From the NCBI GenBank assembly GCA_022749755.1, contig CM040442.1, positions 18,574,457 to 18,638,456 on the forward strand: 64,000 nt of DNA, read 5' to 3'. Shown piece by piece: positions 22,488 through 34,830 of the stretch. The number at the start of each line of letters is the position of its first letter. Position 1 is the first letter of the stretch. This stretch comes from Azadirachta indica. Its lineage: Eukaryota; Streptophyta; Magnoliopsida; Sapindales; Meliaceae. The translations under genes were made by a program, and so were the position numbers. A model generated the notes under the pieces. The model saw only the letters and a list, made by a program, of their open reading frames with translations. It was not told the DNA's origin and searched no databases.

Positions 22488-24226
22488 CTTTTTTAGTCAA
22501 TTTCTCTTTGACATGGTGAATAGATAAAAGTTTATACAATAATACCATAATTTGATTAAAAATAAACAAATAAATGAAATCATATGTAGTCAAACACTTA
22601 TATTATATAAACTAATTAAACATGTCATCTATATACAACTAGGGGTGAGCAAATTTAGTTTGTTTGGTTTGTATGCCTTTTTTAAAAGGCGAACCAAAGT
22701 CAAAATATATATACTACAAAACTGAGCCGAATCAAACCAAATGGACTTAGTTTAGTTTCGTCTAGTTCGGTTTCACATTTTACTTTTAAGTTCTGTTCCA
22801 AGTTCGGTTTCGAGCTCAATTCCAAGAATTTTAGGATATTTTCATATAAGTCCCTAATATATATAAATTACATAAAATGTTTTAATATTTATAATAATTA
22901 CTCCTATTTTTATATAAATTTATGTAAATAATTATAAATATTTTTATTTTATTTATAATTTTAATAAAACTAGGGACCTCAATTAAATTTTATAGTCGAT
23001 TTCGATTCGGGTTTGGTTTTAACCAAACTTCTACCGAATTGATTAACTCAGAGTTGAAGTTAAATCGAACTCATTTTGGAATCAAAGCAAATCAAATTGA
23101 ACAGTTCAGTTCGATTCGGTTCAGTTGGACATTTTTGCTCAATTCTATTCACGACATATAAAAGAAAAGGTTAGAGGAGAGTATATATCAAACAATAATT
23201 CAAATATATTTGGTTAGTATATATTATATTTTATTAATTTATTGAAAATATAGATTTTCATTAATAAAAGGAGATCAATTTCAACATAATATACACAATT
23301 ATTTTAAATAATACTTATTTATCATAATTTAACAAGAAATAATCAACTATGATCTCTTTTGTCATTATTTCTTTATTTATGCTAGTAATTGATAATTTTT
23401 TTAAATTATGAAGATAATTATACAATTATAAATGGAGACAAAAAACTATGAAGGTAATTCAAAATTATATTACAATAAATTAAAAATCATAGTATCTTCA
23501 ATTCAATACATAAGTATAGTACGCTTAAAATAAATACATAAGTAAATTATATATTTTTTGGGCTATATTGTAGATAATTAAAAAGTATTGAATATATAAG
23601 AATTATTTTAATAAGTTATTAGGGTCAAATACTAAAGTTTTATACAATTTTACTATAAAATATAAATATTTAAAACTGAAAACTTATAAATAAATTAATA
23701 GATAAAGATACTTAGTTTGTTGATAAATCATATATACTTAAACCTAAATGGTATTGGATATGGATTATTCGACTTAGAACAAATTTTTTATTATGGACCT
23801 ATCTGATAATTATATTAAATATATTATTTTTTTTTTGAAAATATTATTTTTTAAGTTTAATGATGCTTTTTAATATTACTTTTTTTAATATTACAATAAA
23901 ATTCATATATATACAACATAGTTATTAGGAATTTGAATATGACAACTATACTATACTCCAAATTTCTATGCACACCCTAAATACTTAGACATAATTTTTT
24001 CACAAATTGGAGGAAATTTGCCCACGCTCTAATATGGTAAGAAACCCCATTATATTGTTTGTATGCGAGAAGAGACCCATTTTTTCAGCTAGATGATGCC
24101 AACTATTATACCATATATTCATCTCCTAATATCAACTAATGAATTTATTTGTATACGGGAAAAGACCCTTTTTTCTCTCCTTTCTTTTCCTCGTATACTT
24201 GTTAATTCACTAGGTTATTTGAAAAA
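22488..24226. other. AT-rich intergenic DNA with one MITE
   Basis: Apart from the hAT-like element at 22641-23146 the stretch is low-complexity AT-rich sequence without conserved frames or RNA genes. Confidence 0.5.
22641..23146. mobile_element. hAT-like MITE, degenerate
   Basis: The ends read AGGGGTGAGCAAA and TTTGCTCAATTCT, whose reverse complement AGAATTGAGCAAA matches in 10 of 13 positions. The interior alternates AT-rich DNA with TTCGGTTT/AACCGAA phrases (for example GTTCAGTTCGATTCGGTTCA), a composition seen in a widespread class of short plant elements with GGGTGAGCA ends. It is non-coding. The target duplication is not clear. Confidence 0.55.
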
Positions 24227-24516
24227 GAAAAAAAAATCATTACCCCTCCAATAGAATTCAACTTGACTCAATACCCCCTATTGAATCAAAATACCCTAAA
24301 ACCCTCATGCTATTAAGAATATTTTATTAACTTAATAGAAAAAATGTTGTTTTATTATTTTGCCCTCACATATATATAGTAGCTGTGAGAAATGAGAAAT
24401 GAGACAAAAAGACTAATATTTGCATATATATTATAATATTATATAATTATTATGTTATTAATATATTTAATATAGAAATAAACATGAATGAGGCTTAAAA
24501 AAAAAGGTGATGTCAG

Positions 24517-24993
24517 TTAAGGGTGGGCAAGGTCTGGTTTGGTCCGAGTTTTTAAAAAATTTGATTTGACTCGAAAATTTTAAGTCTCAAAATTTTGAGA
24601 CCAGATCGGATTGAATAAAAAGAAAATTCCGGATCAGACTAAACCGATTATATATTAGAACCGAATTAAAATTAAACTAATTGATTCGATTTTCGGGTCA
24701 GTTCAGCTTTTGAATAAATTTATTATTTTTTTTAAAGTTTTGCAATGTACTAAACGACGTCGTTTTATGAAAATACAATAAAAGGACATCGTTTAAATGA
24801 AAAAATATTAAAAAATAATATTTCTGTTTCAGTGCGGGTTTTTTAGACCAAAACCGAAACAAGACCAAAAATTTTGGTTTTTTATTTTAAGAACCAAAAT
24901 TGGATTGAATTGCATAAAATACTAAACCGAACCCGTAAATTTCGGTTCGGTTCCGATCCAGTCTAGTTGGGGCCAGTTTTTCTGCTCACTCCT
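24517..24993. mobile_element. hAT-like MITE nested in the MULE
   Basis: The 477-bp element has ends TTAAGGGTGGGCA and TGCTCACTCCT. It is flanked by GATGTCAG (24509-24516) and AATGTCAG (24994-25001), 7 of 8 matching, as expected for an 8-bp hAT duplication. The interior contains GGTTCGGTTCCGATCC and AAAACCGAAAC phrases like the element at 22641. It is non-coding. Confidence 0.65.
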
Positions 24994-25001
24994 AATGTCA
25001 G

Positions 25002-26399
25002 CAATGGAAGATGTTGAAGCTGTTGGGAGGAATAACGAGTACAAAAAAGGGGCAAAAAATATGTCCAATTCAAATGCTTCTGTCTTGCCTTTTAACTATT
25101 ACATATTCACCCAAAATTTTACAACAAGCGTTTAACTTAGTCACGTACAAGCCAAAGACCTAGCTGAGCAATCAAACATTTTGTAGGAGATGGCTTCATC
25201 CACTGAAAGATCAAGATCAGAATATAACATGATCAAGGGCAGGGTATTGAAGTTCAAGAATAAGGTATGTAATCAGATGAAAGACTAGGTTTAAGGATAT
25301 TAGAATCATCAAAAAATCCTAATAGGCTCAACTTTAACTGTATTCAAAAACCATCCTATGGCTATTTCATTTTTTGGAAACCTACAGAAGGAGAACATGT
25401 TTTCCAAGGAATATGTGGTGGAAACAGAAGCACATCAAGCTTCCCAAATTATATTGACCAAAACGTACAATCCTAGCAATCTGATAATATGGCAAAATAG
25501 AAAGAAGATAGGATGGGGAAAATAGAATAAATACTAGGAGCAATGCAGAAAAAGTTTGTGTCATGCATAATTTTAATGTGCATTTATATGTTAATGCAAT
25601 TGAAGAATCGGAAGGAAAAAATTCAACAACAAAACAAAATGTACAACTATGCTATATATGTTTGCCATTAAGAGACAATAAATGGCTTGATTGTTTGAAT
25701 GTAAGAGGAAGGCATTTTAATTTGTCAAATGTCAAATATATATAGCAAAAAGATATAAAATATCATGGTGTATATATACTGGCACTTCTTGCATGGGCAT
25801 GCATTGTGTTCATTGATTTGGCATACAAACACAAGTTCCATGAACATATTGAAATTGCAAATCATATTCAGCCAACCACAAAATAAATAGCAAAAAAGAC
25901 AAAACATAGCATGCAGTTGTGTGGGTCATCTCTGTACATAGTCATCTTCAACTATATACAACTATCACAAGCCTTGCATCCTCTGGCCAGTGCTGAAATA
26001 ATGGAAAAACATACAAAAAGTGATCATTTATGCTTTAATACAGAATGCACAGAAAGCAAAGGAAATAATATTCAAGAATAAATTATAATGGTACCTTGCT
26101 TAACATTTAAAATCAACAAAAAATAATCATTGTTGATTACCCTCAGTAGAAGGATTTGATGGTTGGTTTGAGTTGAGCTAATGGTTGTAAATGTATGCAT
26201 GCAATCAATTGGACAAAAAAAAAAGTTAACCAGTTGGACAAAATAACACATGTAAACTAATCTAACTGTACATAACTTGCTGAAGTACGTGCCTTGCCCC
26301 TGGACTTTGCCTTGATGTTATTGTTGCTTGTACAGGTTCCCTGCATCTGAAAGCATTAGTTTTCAACTGAAAAAAAAAAAACACTTGTTTAAAACACAG
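25002..26399. other. MULE internal sequence without recognised gene
   Basis: Mostly AT-rich. At 25190-25266 a plus-strand ATG in good context opens MASSTERSRSEYNMIKGRVL and runs to AAG followed by GTATGT, a plausible donor site. No second exon or family match is evident, so it is only a possible captured exon. Confidence 0.3.
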
Positions 26400-29107
26400 C
26401 AAAAACACAGCAGCATAACTTATTCATGCGACATGTTTTTTTGTTGTGGCCTAGTACATTGCATATTCCATAATCAGAAGTAAATATTCTTCTCCCTTTT
26501 GGAACTCCATTCACTTCTTTCTTTTTATTTTTTCTTGGGCCTCCTAGGTTGGCCACACATCACTAGGGGCAAAATCTTAGACATATTAGCAGTAGGCCAC
26601 CTTGCTTTATCGGGGTTGAGGTGAATGATTTCTAAATATATTCGTGAGTAAGGTTTAGTTGTAAGGGTCAAGTCTACGAAGTTAGCAGGATCACCACTAG
26701 TCTACAAAATGCATGCCACAACATGTTTATATAGCATCCCATTAATTTGCCATCCAATGTAATCACATGTTGATTGTTAAGGTTAACCATGTAACGTCTT
26801 TCCATATCAAAACAAGTCTCCACTACTTCAAATTCTACATGGTTGGCTCTCATAACAAGCAATTTCCTAGAAACCTCAACAAGTATGCTTAGCTTCTTTG
26901 ATTTATAAGGTGCTTTTGTAGCGCACTTCTCTGCCTTCTCTCTCTTCTTAATCATCTGCTGCATTATCTTAATTCGAATGAAGTCCAACAATTCCAACAT
27001 TGGCTTAGTTCTGAATTTATTCAATGTCCCATTCCACTTTTTGGTCACATTGTTCGTAACATGGTCCGCTTTGAATAATGGGATGAATTTATGGCAAGCA
27101 CATGTATAGGGCATACTATCTACCAACCATTTATGTATAGCCCCTTCTAATCCATGTATTGTATCCATTGCAAGCTCAAAGTCTTCTTCGTTTGTTGCCC
27201 TCGCACACTTCCAACATAGTTGTGTAAAGGTTTAAGATAAATGTTGCTTTTTGAAGTTGCCATACATGCCATGCACAGTACCCTATTTTAGCGCTCGGAA
27301 ACACAAAATCAACAGCTGCCACCAAAGCCTTTTGCCTATCTAACATGATGGCCAAAGCCATACCTTTGTAGAATATCCATATGCTATCTAAACAGCTTTA
27401 AAAACCAAGTCCAACTATCCTAGCTTTCACCCTCACAAATGCACACAACCAATAAAAATATGCCATTATTAACATCTAATTTATTGCCAATAGTAACACT
27501 CTACCAAAATAGGACTTTAGGTGTGCCCCATCTAGCCCTACTAACCTTCTACTACCTCTTGTGAAACCATGCTCCTGTGCCTTGAAGCTTCTAACAAACC
27601 TTTTGAATCTTGAATTCAAACCATTTGTATCTTGTTGTATCTTAATTGTAGCCCCTTTATTGCTCATGAGAAACATGTTTGCATAACTTTGTAGCTTTGT
27701 ACATAACTTGCCGAAATCAGAGGAAGCAATTTTCAAGTCTTTTGTTTCCCATTGGACAGTCTTTTTCTAGTTGTTACAGTATCAAATCTTGTTCTCAACT
27801 TAGCAGCCATTGCATGAGATCCAATACCAAGATTGTTTTTCACAGTAGAGTACAACTTCTCTGCAATCTACGAAGCTATTACTTTTGGATTCTTGATCAC
27901 CCTTTCACATGTCTACTTATGCTCACTTATAGTTTTTATCATGAATGTAACTTTATCCACAAGCAATAATGCATGTATCCTCCATTGGCATCTAGGCAGG
28001 GCACAAATGATATTTACCCTTGTCCTTTCATTCTTTAATCTATTTAACACAACACCTTGATAGCATATTCTCTTAAGTAGGCCCTTTATATATGTACTAT
28101 GTTAAAGGTCTGACCAACTTGAAGCTCAATGTCTCCATTTTCCCCGTACCCTCTACACATTCTATGCTTTATTTCTTTAGTCATGTTCTCAAGTATATCA
28201 CCCCTTTCACCCTTTTATAGTAGCTGTTTCTTCACCTATATTAACATATTCTGACATATAATAATCTATAGAATCAGATTCAAAATCATCAAGGCTTATT
28301 GTACCCCACTATCCAACTCCAATACATCTCCTTCGTCTTCATCTGTCCAACAGATCTTTCATCACTATTCACTTGACCATGTTGATCATCTTTATCATCT
28401 TTAGATACCCCATCAATTACCATCATCAACTTCTTCTTGCCTATAAGCTTGTTTTTTACTACTTTGACAATCCTCAAATAATTTGCCTATTGCTGGGAGT
28501 AGATCATCATCTACATCAGGAGGCAAATCCTAGTGGCCGATGGTGGTGTTGCATATGAGGACTCATAAATATCATCTGTTGTATTATGGTCAATATTCTG
28601 TGGGAGTGGACTAGTTTCAGGGTCTAAATAATGTGGTGGTTATGTTTTGTCAGCTTAAGTTATTTGGAAACAAGCTGATCACATAGGTCTTCAGGTTAGG
28701 TTAGATTTGAATGCATGGATGGGCCTTCTTAAGAATATAAGGCCTCATTGTGAGTGATGAAGAGGCATCTCTAAACTAATTTGTGCTAATTATTTGGTAC
28801 AAAGCCATCAAATAGTGGAAAAAAAGCCATGTGCAGTAAACTAATCTCCAACTTCACATTTTCTATGCCTTTAGCTAAATGCATCTCAATGAAGTCCATG
28901 AACGGCCCATCTGTTTCCAACATGATCTTGTTTTTTGTCCAAGGATCGATCCCCTCGCATAGGAAATTCTCATCATCAAATTTCAGCTTTTTAAATATAT
29001 CTCTCATCATATCATTGATTGCTGCCACCAAACTCACACAGTCTATGTCATACACTCCTAACTCATGGTCCACCCCACAAAAATTAACAAACAATCTAAC
29101 TACATAA
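26400..29107 (-). pseudogene. MULE transposase (MuDR family), broken
   Basis: A cut-and-paste transposase fossil. N-terminal region at 29107-28786 (MFVNFCGVDHELGVYDIDCV). An acidic linker follows at about 28480-28290. The MuDR zinc-finger region (about 28080-27790) reads RVNIICALPRCQWRIHALLL and then TISEHK*TCERVI. The DDE core spans about 27740-27180 with VGLDGAHLKSYFG, EGES*DSWTWFL, and DRQKALVAAV with YCAWHVW. SDHVTNN-type text (KADHVTNNVTKKWN) occurs at about 27090-27050. The SWIM finger near 26760-26700 is out of frame and lacks two cysteines (CDYIGWQINGMLYKH). A C-terminal knuckle, CNVLGHNKKTC, lies at about 26460-26420. Multiple stops and shifts make it non-functional. Confidence 0.85.
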
Positions 29108-29475
29108 AGCTACCAAAAAATAAGGTTTAGTAAGGCAGATTATCACACCAGATTGAAACAAGTTTATAACTGCGATGGATTGGCACCAGATTATCACGCC
29201 AAATCATCTATTGCTAGTTTATAGTAAGGCAGAGCTAAACAAAAAATGGATAGACACCAATTAAAAGAAAGAGAAGGTGTTTTGTTGCTTTTAAATCTTT
29301 TGAAATACGTCACATCCATGTCTGACAACTCCTACCATGTCACTTCCACCTTTTCACTTGGCTAAAATATAATTTTTCTATAAAGTTAATTTTCACTAAC
29401 ATCGTTTTAATGGCAAGGGGAGTCAGATTCTATCGGGGGAAATAAGGGCAGGGGAGGGGTAATGGTGTTTTTTCC

Positions 29476-31252
29476 TTTAAAAATTAGTCTTAATAGTATT
29501 GTAATTAGAGATAATCAAGGATTTAGTGAGATTATAATCAAAGATAATTTAAGATTTTTTTATCTCTAATTTTGATAAAATAGGATTTCTTCAAAAAGAC
29601 TCGTCATTAATTTTGGCCTTAAAAATAATTGTTGATTGGAGTTTTATGAATTTAAACTTTATTCTTTATCTTTTAAGTCTTTTTTTCTTTAATATAGGTC
29701 TAGACAACTATTTTACCAGGCTAATATACAGGTGAAAATTGACCCAATTTGGATTTGAAAAAGCGAGCCAAAATTGCTCAAAATGCTGCAACTATAAACA
29801 GGGATAGAGCTACATAGGGACAAGGCAGGGTAACTGGCCCTAACAGACACCAAGGAGGCTTTTCTTCCACTGTTGAATTTACAACCAATATGTATACAGC
29901 TTTTAGACTTTTTCTTTTTATGGTGGGGTGGGGTTTAAACTAGCTTGTTTGTTAGTCATGATACGTTCTTTATCTTAATTTATTTCCCATACTTGATCAC
30001 CTAGCCAAAACTACATGAACTCTTAAAAGCTTGCATCTTGTGAGCCTTTATGTTATGTCTTTTATGATGAAGTAGGATGAAGTATTTAAGAAGATATATA
30101 AAAGACAATTTCTTATGTATGAAACAGAAATATCATGAATTAATCATTAAATTTTTATATTTTTTATATTAAACTTTTTCCTTAATCTCATTATCAAGTG
30201 AAGTCACCATCTATGAACAATATTTGTCTCCTTTATAACTACAAATTTATAAGAGACAAATATTCTTCATAGATCATATTAGACATGTGCGCAATTTTGG
30301 CTTAATTTATATTTAAACTTTCTTAAAAAATTTCAAAGCATGTAAAAGTAGCTAGTCCATCATTCCATGATCAATGTTTATAAGAGTTGCCAACAGAAAT
30401 TGTATAAAAAGATTAGGGATGAAATATATAAGATGTTTTCAGTTAGAGAAAACTAACCTGATACTAAAGAAATACCAAGACAAAGTAAACCTAGTCTTGT
30501 TCTCCTACATTCTTGGGACTATCCAATTGTGCAGTTGTGTTCAATAATAGATAGAAATTCAGGTGCTTGGAAACTATAATCTAGCATTCAAACAACTTCA
30601 TGTAGTTGTCTATGCAGTATAGTACACTATCCCACTTCTCTTTTGGTTAGTTGTTCCAAGGTCAATACTCAATTTTCTTCACCACATTTCTAACTGTAAG
30701 TTTGTAATTTTTCGTATTTTAAGCTACTTATTTATATTCCTGACATGCACAACATTTTATGATTAAGCTTGTTATATTGCTTAGAAAGTTCATCAAAAGT
30801 TTCCTATCTTTTCTTAAGGCATTAATTCACTAATTGGCTTTAATTAGAGCACTTTTAGGGACTGTTGCACAACTGGAATATTGCATGGTGCTTGCATAAA
30901 AAGGGTCCTATCTTTATTGCCACTTCAAGCCTTTTGGAACCACTACATTTTGACTATTAGCTTTTAATTTCTACACAATGGCTGCCAAGAAACAAATCTC
31001 TATCGCTCTCATTAATACTAATTTCTTATTAATATTTGGATGCTAAATCATGTTTCATGTTTCTTCATTGATCTTATTATTGTCCTTAAAAGTATGTGAA
31101 TAGTACCATAAATATATTTATATACATATGTATGTATAATCCTTATGCAATATAGTTTGGTTAGAGCTATGGTAATCGCTTTTGTATGCTTGTAGTAGGG
31201 GGACAAGCCAAAGAAAACAACAAAATTTAGGGGTTGCAACCAAACTCAAGGA
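29476..31252. other. AT-rich intergenic DNA, nothing recognised
   Basis: Both strands lack conserved frames. There are short poly-A/T and TA tracts only. Confidence 0.4.
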
Positions 31253-31838
31253 TTCTTTTGATGATCCTAAAGAAAAAACATAAGATAAATATTGTACAAC
31301 AGAATGAAAAAATCCAATTCAAGAATCTATTTTAATGAAACAATCTAAGCCTTAATGAATTGAATCTAACTCAGAATTACTTAATAATAAGAAATCACAA
31401 AGAAAGAATCAAAACATGCAAAAAGAAAAAAATAGAGATCAAGAACACGCAATATAAGTGATTCAGCGGAAATGGCCTACATCCACAGTCAAACCAGCTC
31501 AAAGGGATTTTTCACTATCAAGAAACAAGATTACAGGCTCTCATTTACAAGATCTCAAGAAACTTTAAAGTCTCTCTTGAATACAATCTTGTGAAGTCTT
31601 AGCTTTCTCTCTCTTAGTTTCCAAATCTAAAAATAGTGTTAACTTCTCTTTTGGAAGACGAAGACTTACGTATGTATATGCGTTAATAACAAAATAACTA
31701 ATTTTGTTTTTTAGCTTCTAACTAACTCTCACACTCACATGATACAAGTTAGCTGTAGCTCCTCTTGCATCAATCTTGAACTTCTCCTAACTGAAAAACC
31801 TCTGACCTATCCTTAGCTCATCACCTTACCTGAACTTC
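31253..31838 (-). repeat. older copia-type LTR, first part (split by gypsy insertion)
   Basis: Contains AGCGGAAATGGCCTACATCC, a phrase common in plant copia LTRs read in reverse. The text flows across the gypsy insertion into 36769-36944, which ends AACTAACA; its minus strand starts TGTTAGTTGTAATTTAGAAA, an LTR-like start. The outer left boundary is uncertain. Confidence 0.4.
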
Positions 31839-32064
31839 TGATGTAAGACAACTTGAGTCTTTTTATTTTTATTTAATATATTTTTTAATTCTTAGTTTCC
31901 TTATTTTGGTAGGATTTTATTTTAGCATTTTTTAATCGACTTAGGTTTTCTCTATTATAAATGGGGAACCTACATTATTATTTAATCATCTATCATTCAA
32001 TAAAATTTATTTAAAAACTTTTAAAACTTTGGTTTCTTTTATCTTCGCATTTTCCACTTCGTTA
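31839..32064 (+). repeat. 5' LTR of the gypsy element
   Basis: Starts TGATGTAAGACAACTTGAG and matches 36542-36768 along its length (shared TTTTCTCTATTATAAAT, CAATAAAATTTATT and CTTTGGTTTC). CTATTATAAAT at about 31952 is the TATA-like element and AATAAA at about 32000 a polyadenylation signal. Its last bases are TTA where the 3' copy has CCA. Confidence 0.88.
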
Positions 32065-32066
32065 AT

Positions 32067-32077
32067 TGGTATCAGAG
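32067..32077 (+). other. primer-binding site, initiator tRNA-Met type
   Basis: TGGTATCAGAG lies two bases after the 5' LTR end and is complementary to the 3' end of initiator methionine tRNA, as in many plant retroelements. Confidence 0.85.
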
Positions 32078-32088
32078 TAAAAGTTGTA

Positions 32089-33240
32089 ATGGTGTATAAT
32101 AGCGATACGGGAAGTATCCATCTTACTGATGATGTACAAGGGATGCAGGCATTAACGATAAAGGTTATTCGTGCAATAGCCATGGAAGTCAAAAAGGCAA
32201 CTACCAAGGAATTCACTCAAACTATTTGTCAAGATTTGGCAGAGTTTGATCAAAGATTGGAGAGGCTAGAACTAGGCGGCAACAAGATAGTTGAACATAA
32301 GTGTAAAGGGATAAATGTGATCTCGCCCTATGGTCCGACGCCAGTGCTATAACCACTTGACATTATTCATGACAAAACTCAAGGAGATGAGGAGTTAGAG
32401 GAAGACATAATTGACCAAAGTTTTGTTAAAACACGTGGAAGTGGGAATTACAGTGACTATAAGGTAAATCTATACATCTCTATGTTTAAAGGGAGTTTGC
32501 ACGCAAAAGACTTCCTTAATTGGTTGGCCTATGTGAAGAACTCCTTTGATTGTATGGATATTCCTGATGAGAGGAAGTAAACTTGGTAGCCATGAAGTTG
32601 AAAAGGGATGCATCCGCTTAGTGGCAACAAGTTTAGGATAAATGACGGCATAAATAAAAAAACATAATTTGGTCTTGGAAGCACATGAAACAGAAGATGA
32701 AAGCTTAATATTTACCCTCTAATTATGAGTAGGATTTATTTAAGCAGTTAAATAATTCTCGACAAGGAAATTATTTAGTCGACGATTATGCTAAAGAATT
32801 CCATAGGTTATGTTCTAGGAATAACTTGAAAGAGTTAAGATCACAATTGATCACCAGATTTAGTGGAGGGCTGCAAATTGATATACTAGCTTGACGTGTA
32901 TACAATTTAGGATTTTTCTAAAGCTGTGAATAAGGTAAGGAAACTAGAGAGGTAATTAAGGCAACTTGTTATTAAATTGTAAACTGTAGCACAATAATTT
33001 TCCACTTCGCCAAACCAGACACTACAAAGTAGAGGTGTAGCACTAAATATGGTTGAAGGAGAAACTAAGAAAAAGGGTAATTTTGCTAACCTACAAACTA
33101 CTCAGCAACAAACTAGTAACTCGTATGCGAAGCCAATGCCAAACAAGTGTTATAGATGTCAACAGCCTGGACATAGATCCAACAAATGTCTAGAATAGGA
33201 AAAAAATAAAAATGTGACGCATTATGTAAAGGTTACAGTT
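32089..33240 (+). pseudogene. gypsy gag, decayed, with CCHC zinc knuckle
   Basis: Opens MVYNSDTGSIHLTDDVQGMQ. The capsid region reads YISMFKGSLHAKDFLNWLAY (family: IPxFxGxLxxEDFLDWL) followed by NSFDCMDIPDERK and a TAA. A nucleocapsid knuckle, CYRCQQPGHRSNKC, at about 33151-33192 keeps all CCHC ligands. In-frame stops at about 32350, 32580 and 32895 separate these pieces. When intact, this protein packaged element RNA into virus-like particles. Confidence 0.8.
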
Positions 33241-33429
33241 GAAGATGAAGAAGCTTAATATGAAGACGGGGAAGAGATTTATATGGTTGATGATGATGAA
33301 GAAGTCGTTTCTTGTATTGTGCAGAAGCTGTTATTAGCACCTAAAGTAAAGTAGAAGACACAATGAAATAACATTTTTCGTACGAGAGAAACAATTAAAA
33401 ACAAAGTGTATAAGGGGATAATTGACAGC

Positions 33430-33795
33430 AACAACAACGAAAATATAGTCTTTAAGGCATTAGTAAGTGTTTCGATTTACCCATGGAAAAATACTTGTCA
33501 CCTTACAAAATTGGCTGGATCCAAAAGGGAATCGAAACTCGTATACTGAAGTGTGTAAGCTTCATTTTTTGATTGAAAAAATTTATAAAAGTGATGTGAT
33601 GTGTGATGTTGTGGATATGGATGCATGCCATGTGTTGCTAGAAAGGCCATAGCAATATAATGTTGATGTGATGTACAGGGGACGATGAAATATTTTTGAG
33701 TTTTGGTGGAGTAAGAAGAAAATAGTACTGGTGCCACCGAGTGAAACTAAAAAGGTGCAGAAGGTTTTTAAAGTAGAAGGGATAAACTTTTAACT
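33430..33795 (+). pseudogene. gypsy protease region, decayed
   Basis: Follows gag. The conserved tail CDVVDMDACHVLLERP (family: CDVvxMDACHiLLGRPWQ) is followed by a TAG where the family has Trp, then YNVDVMYRGR and a FWWSKKKIVLVPPSE block. The DTG active-site part upstream is not recognisable. Reads into RT. Confidence 0.75.
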
Positions 33796-33810
33796 ATAGT
33801 AAAAAGGCAT

Positions 33811-34830
33811 TTGAAGGAAGATTATGAGGGTTGTATGAAGGTAGTAAAGGATAAGGAATTGAAACTGATGATAGAGGTTCCAAAGGTCATACAACCATTA
33901 TTTTCTAAATTTTTTGACATAGTTCCAAAAGAGGTGCTAGAGGGGTTGCTACATATGCAAGATATACAACATAGCATTAATTTTGTGCCTAGAGCTAGTT
34001 ATCCTAACTTGCCACATTATAGAATAAGTCCCAAAAAGCATGAGGTTTTAAAGAAATAGGTGAATGAGTTACTTAAAAAGGGTTTATTCGGGAGAGCAAT
34101 GTGCAATTCTCACGCTTCTAGTCCTTAAAAAGGATGGTAGTTGGCAAATGTCCATGGATGTTAGAGTGATCAACAAAATAACCATTAGATATTGGTTTCT
34201 AATCGCATGGTTACAGGATATGTTGGACCAATTTAGGGAAGTAAAGGTGTTTTCCAAACTTGACTTGCATAGCGATTACCATCAAATTTGCATCAAACCT
34301 TCAGATGAGTGGAAAACAACATTTAAGTCCAAAGAGGGATTGTATATAGATAGTAATGCCTTTCAATTTGTCGAATACGCAAAGAACATTTATGCGACTT
34401 ATAAATTAGGTACTGAAACCTTTTGTTTTCAAGTTTGTTTTGGTATATTTTGATGACATCCTAATTTATAATAGTGATGAAAAGAATCATTTAGTGCATT
34501 TGAGGAAGGTGCTCAAAGCACTTAGGAAGAATAAGTTGTTTGTCAACTTGAAGAAGTGTAATTTTATACAGCGCAATTTGGTATTTTTGGGGTTTGTAGT
34601 TGGTGCTAATGGTATTATAGCTGATGAGTTTAAGGTTAAGGCAATTCCAGATTGGCCTACACCAAAGACTATTAATGAAGTAAGGAGTTTTCATGGATTA
34701 GCAACATTTTACCGTTGGTTCATTTGTAATTTTAGCACAGTCGTAGAACCTATTATTGAGTACATGAAGAAGGAAATTTTAACTGGGGTAATGAACAAGA
34801 TAGGAGTTTTATTAACTTGAAGGAAAAGCT
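33811..34830 (+). pseudogene. gypsy reverse transcriptase, decayed
   Basis: Frames at 33811-34059, 34064-34453 and 34440-34820 together cover RT. They show [40 protein letters not shown], then a frameshift after KEGLY, with [15 protein letters not shown] in the next frame, and the catalytic [16 protein letters not shown] (family YVDDILIYS). The C-terminal part is LFVNLKKCNFIQRNLVFLGF and EVRSFHGLATFYRWFI. The Asp pair of YxDD is kept, but stops and the shift inactivate the frame. Confidence 0.88.

Larger units (their letters stand above)
24227..29475 (-). mobile_element. Mutator-like element (MULE), decayed, with TIRs
   Basis: The left end reads GAAAAAAAAATCATTACCCC. The reverse complement of the right end reads GGAAAAAACACCATTACCCC, and similarity continues with CTCC and an AATAGAATTC/GATAGAATCT block. 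The flanks TTTGAAAAA (24218-24226) and TTTAAAAAT (29476-29484) agree at 7 of 9 positions, fitting a 9-bp MULE target duplication. A minus-strand MULE transposase fossil (26400-29107) lies inside, along with a nested hAT-like MITE. Confidence 0.75.
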
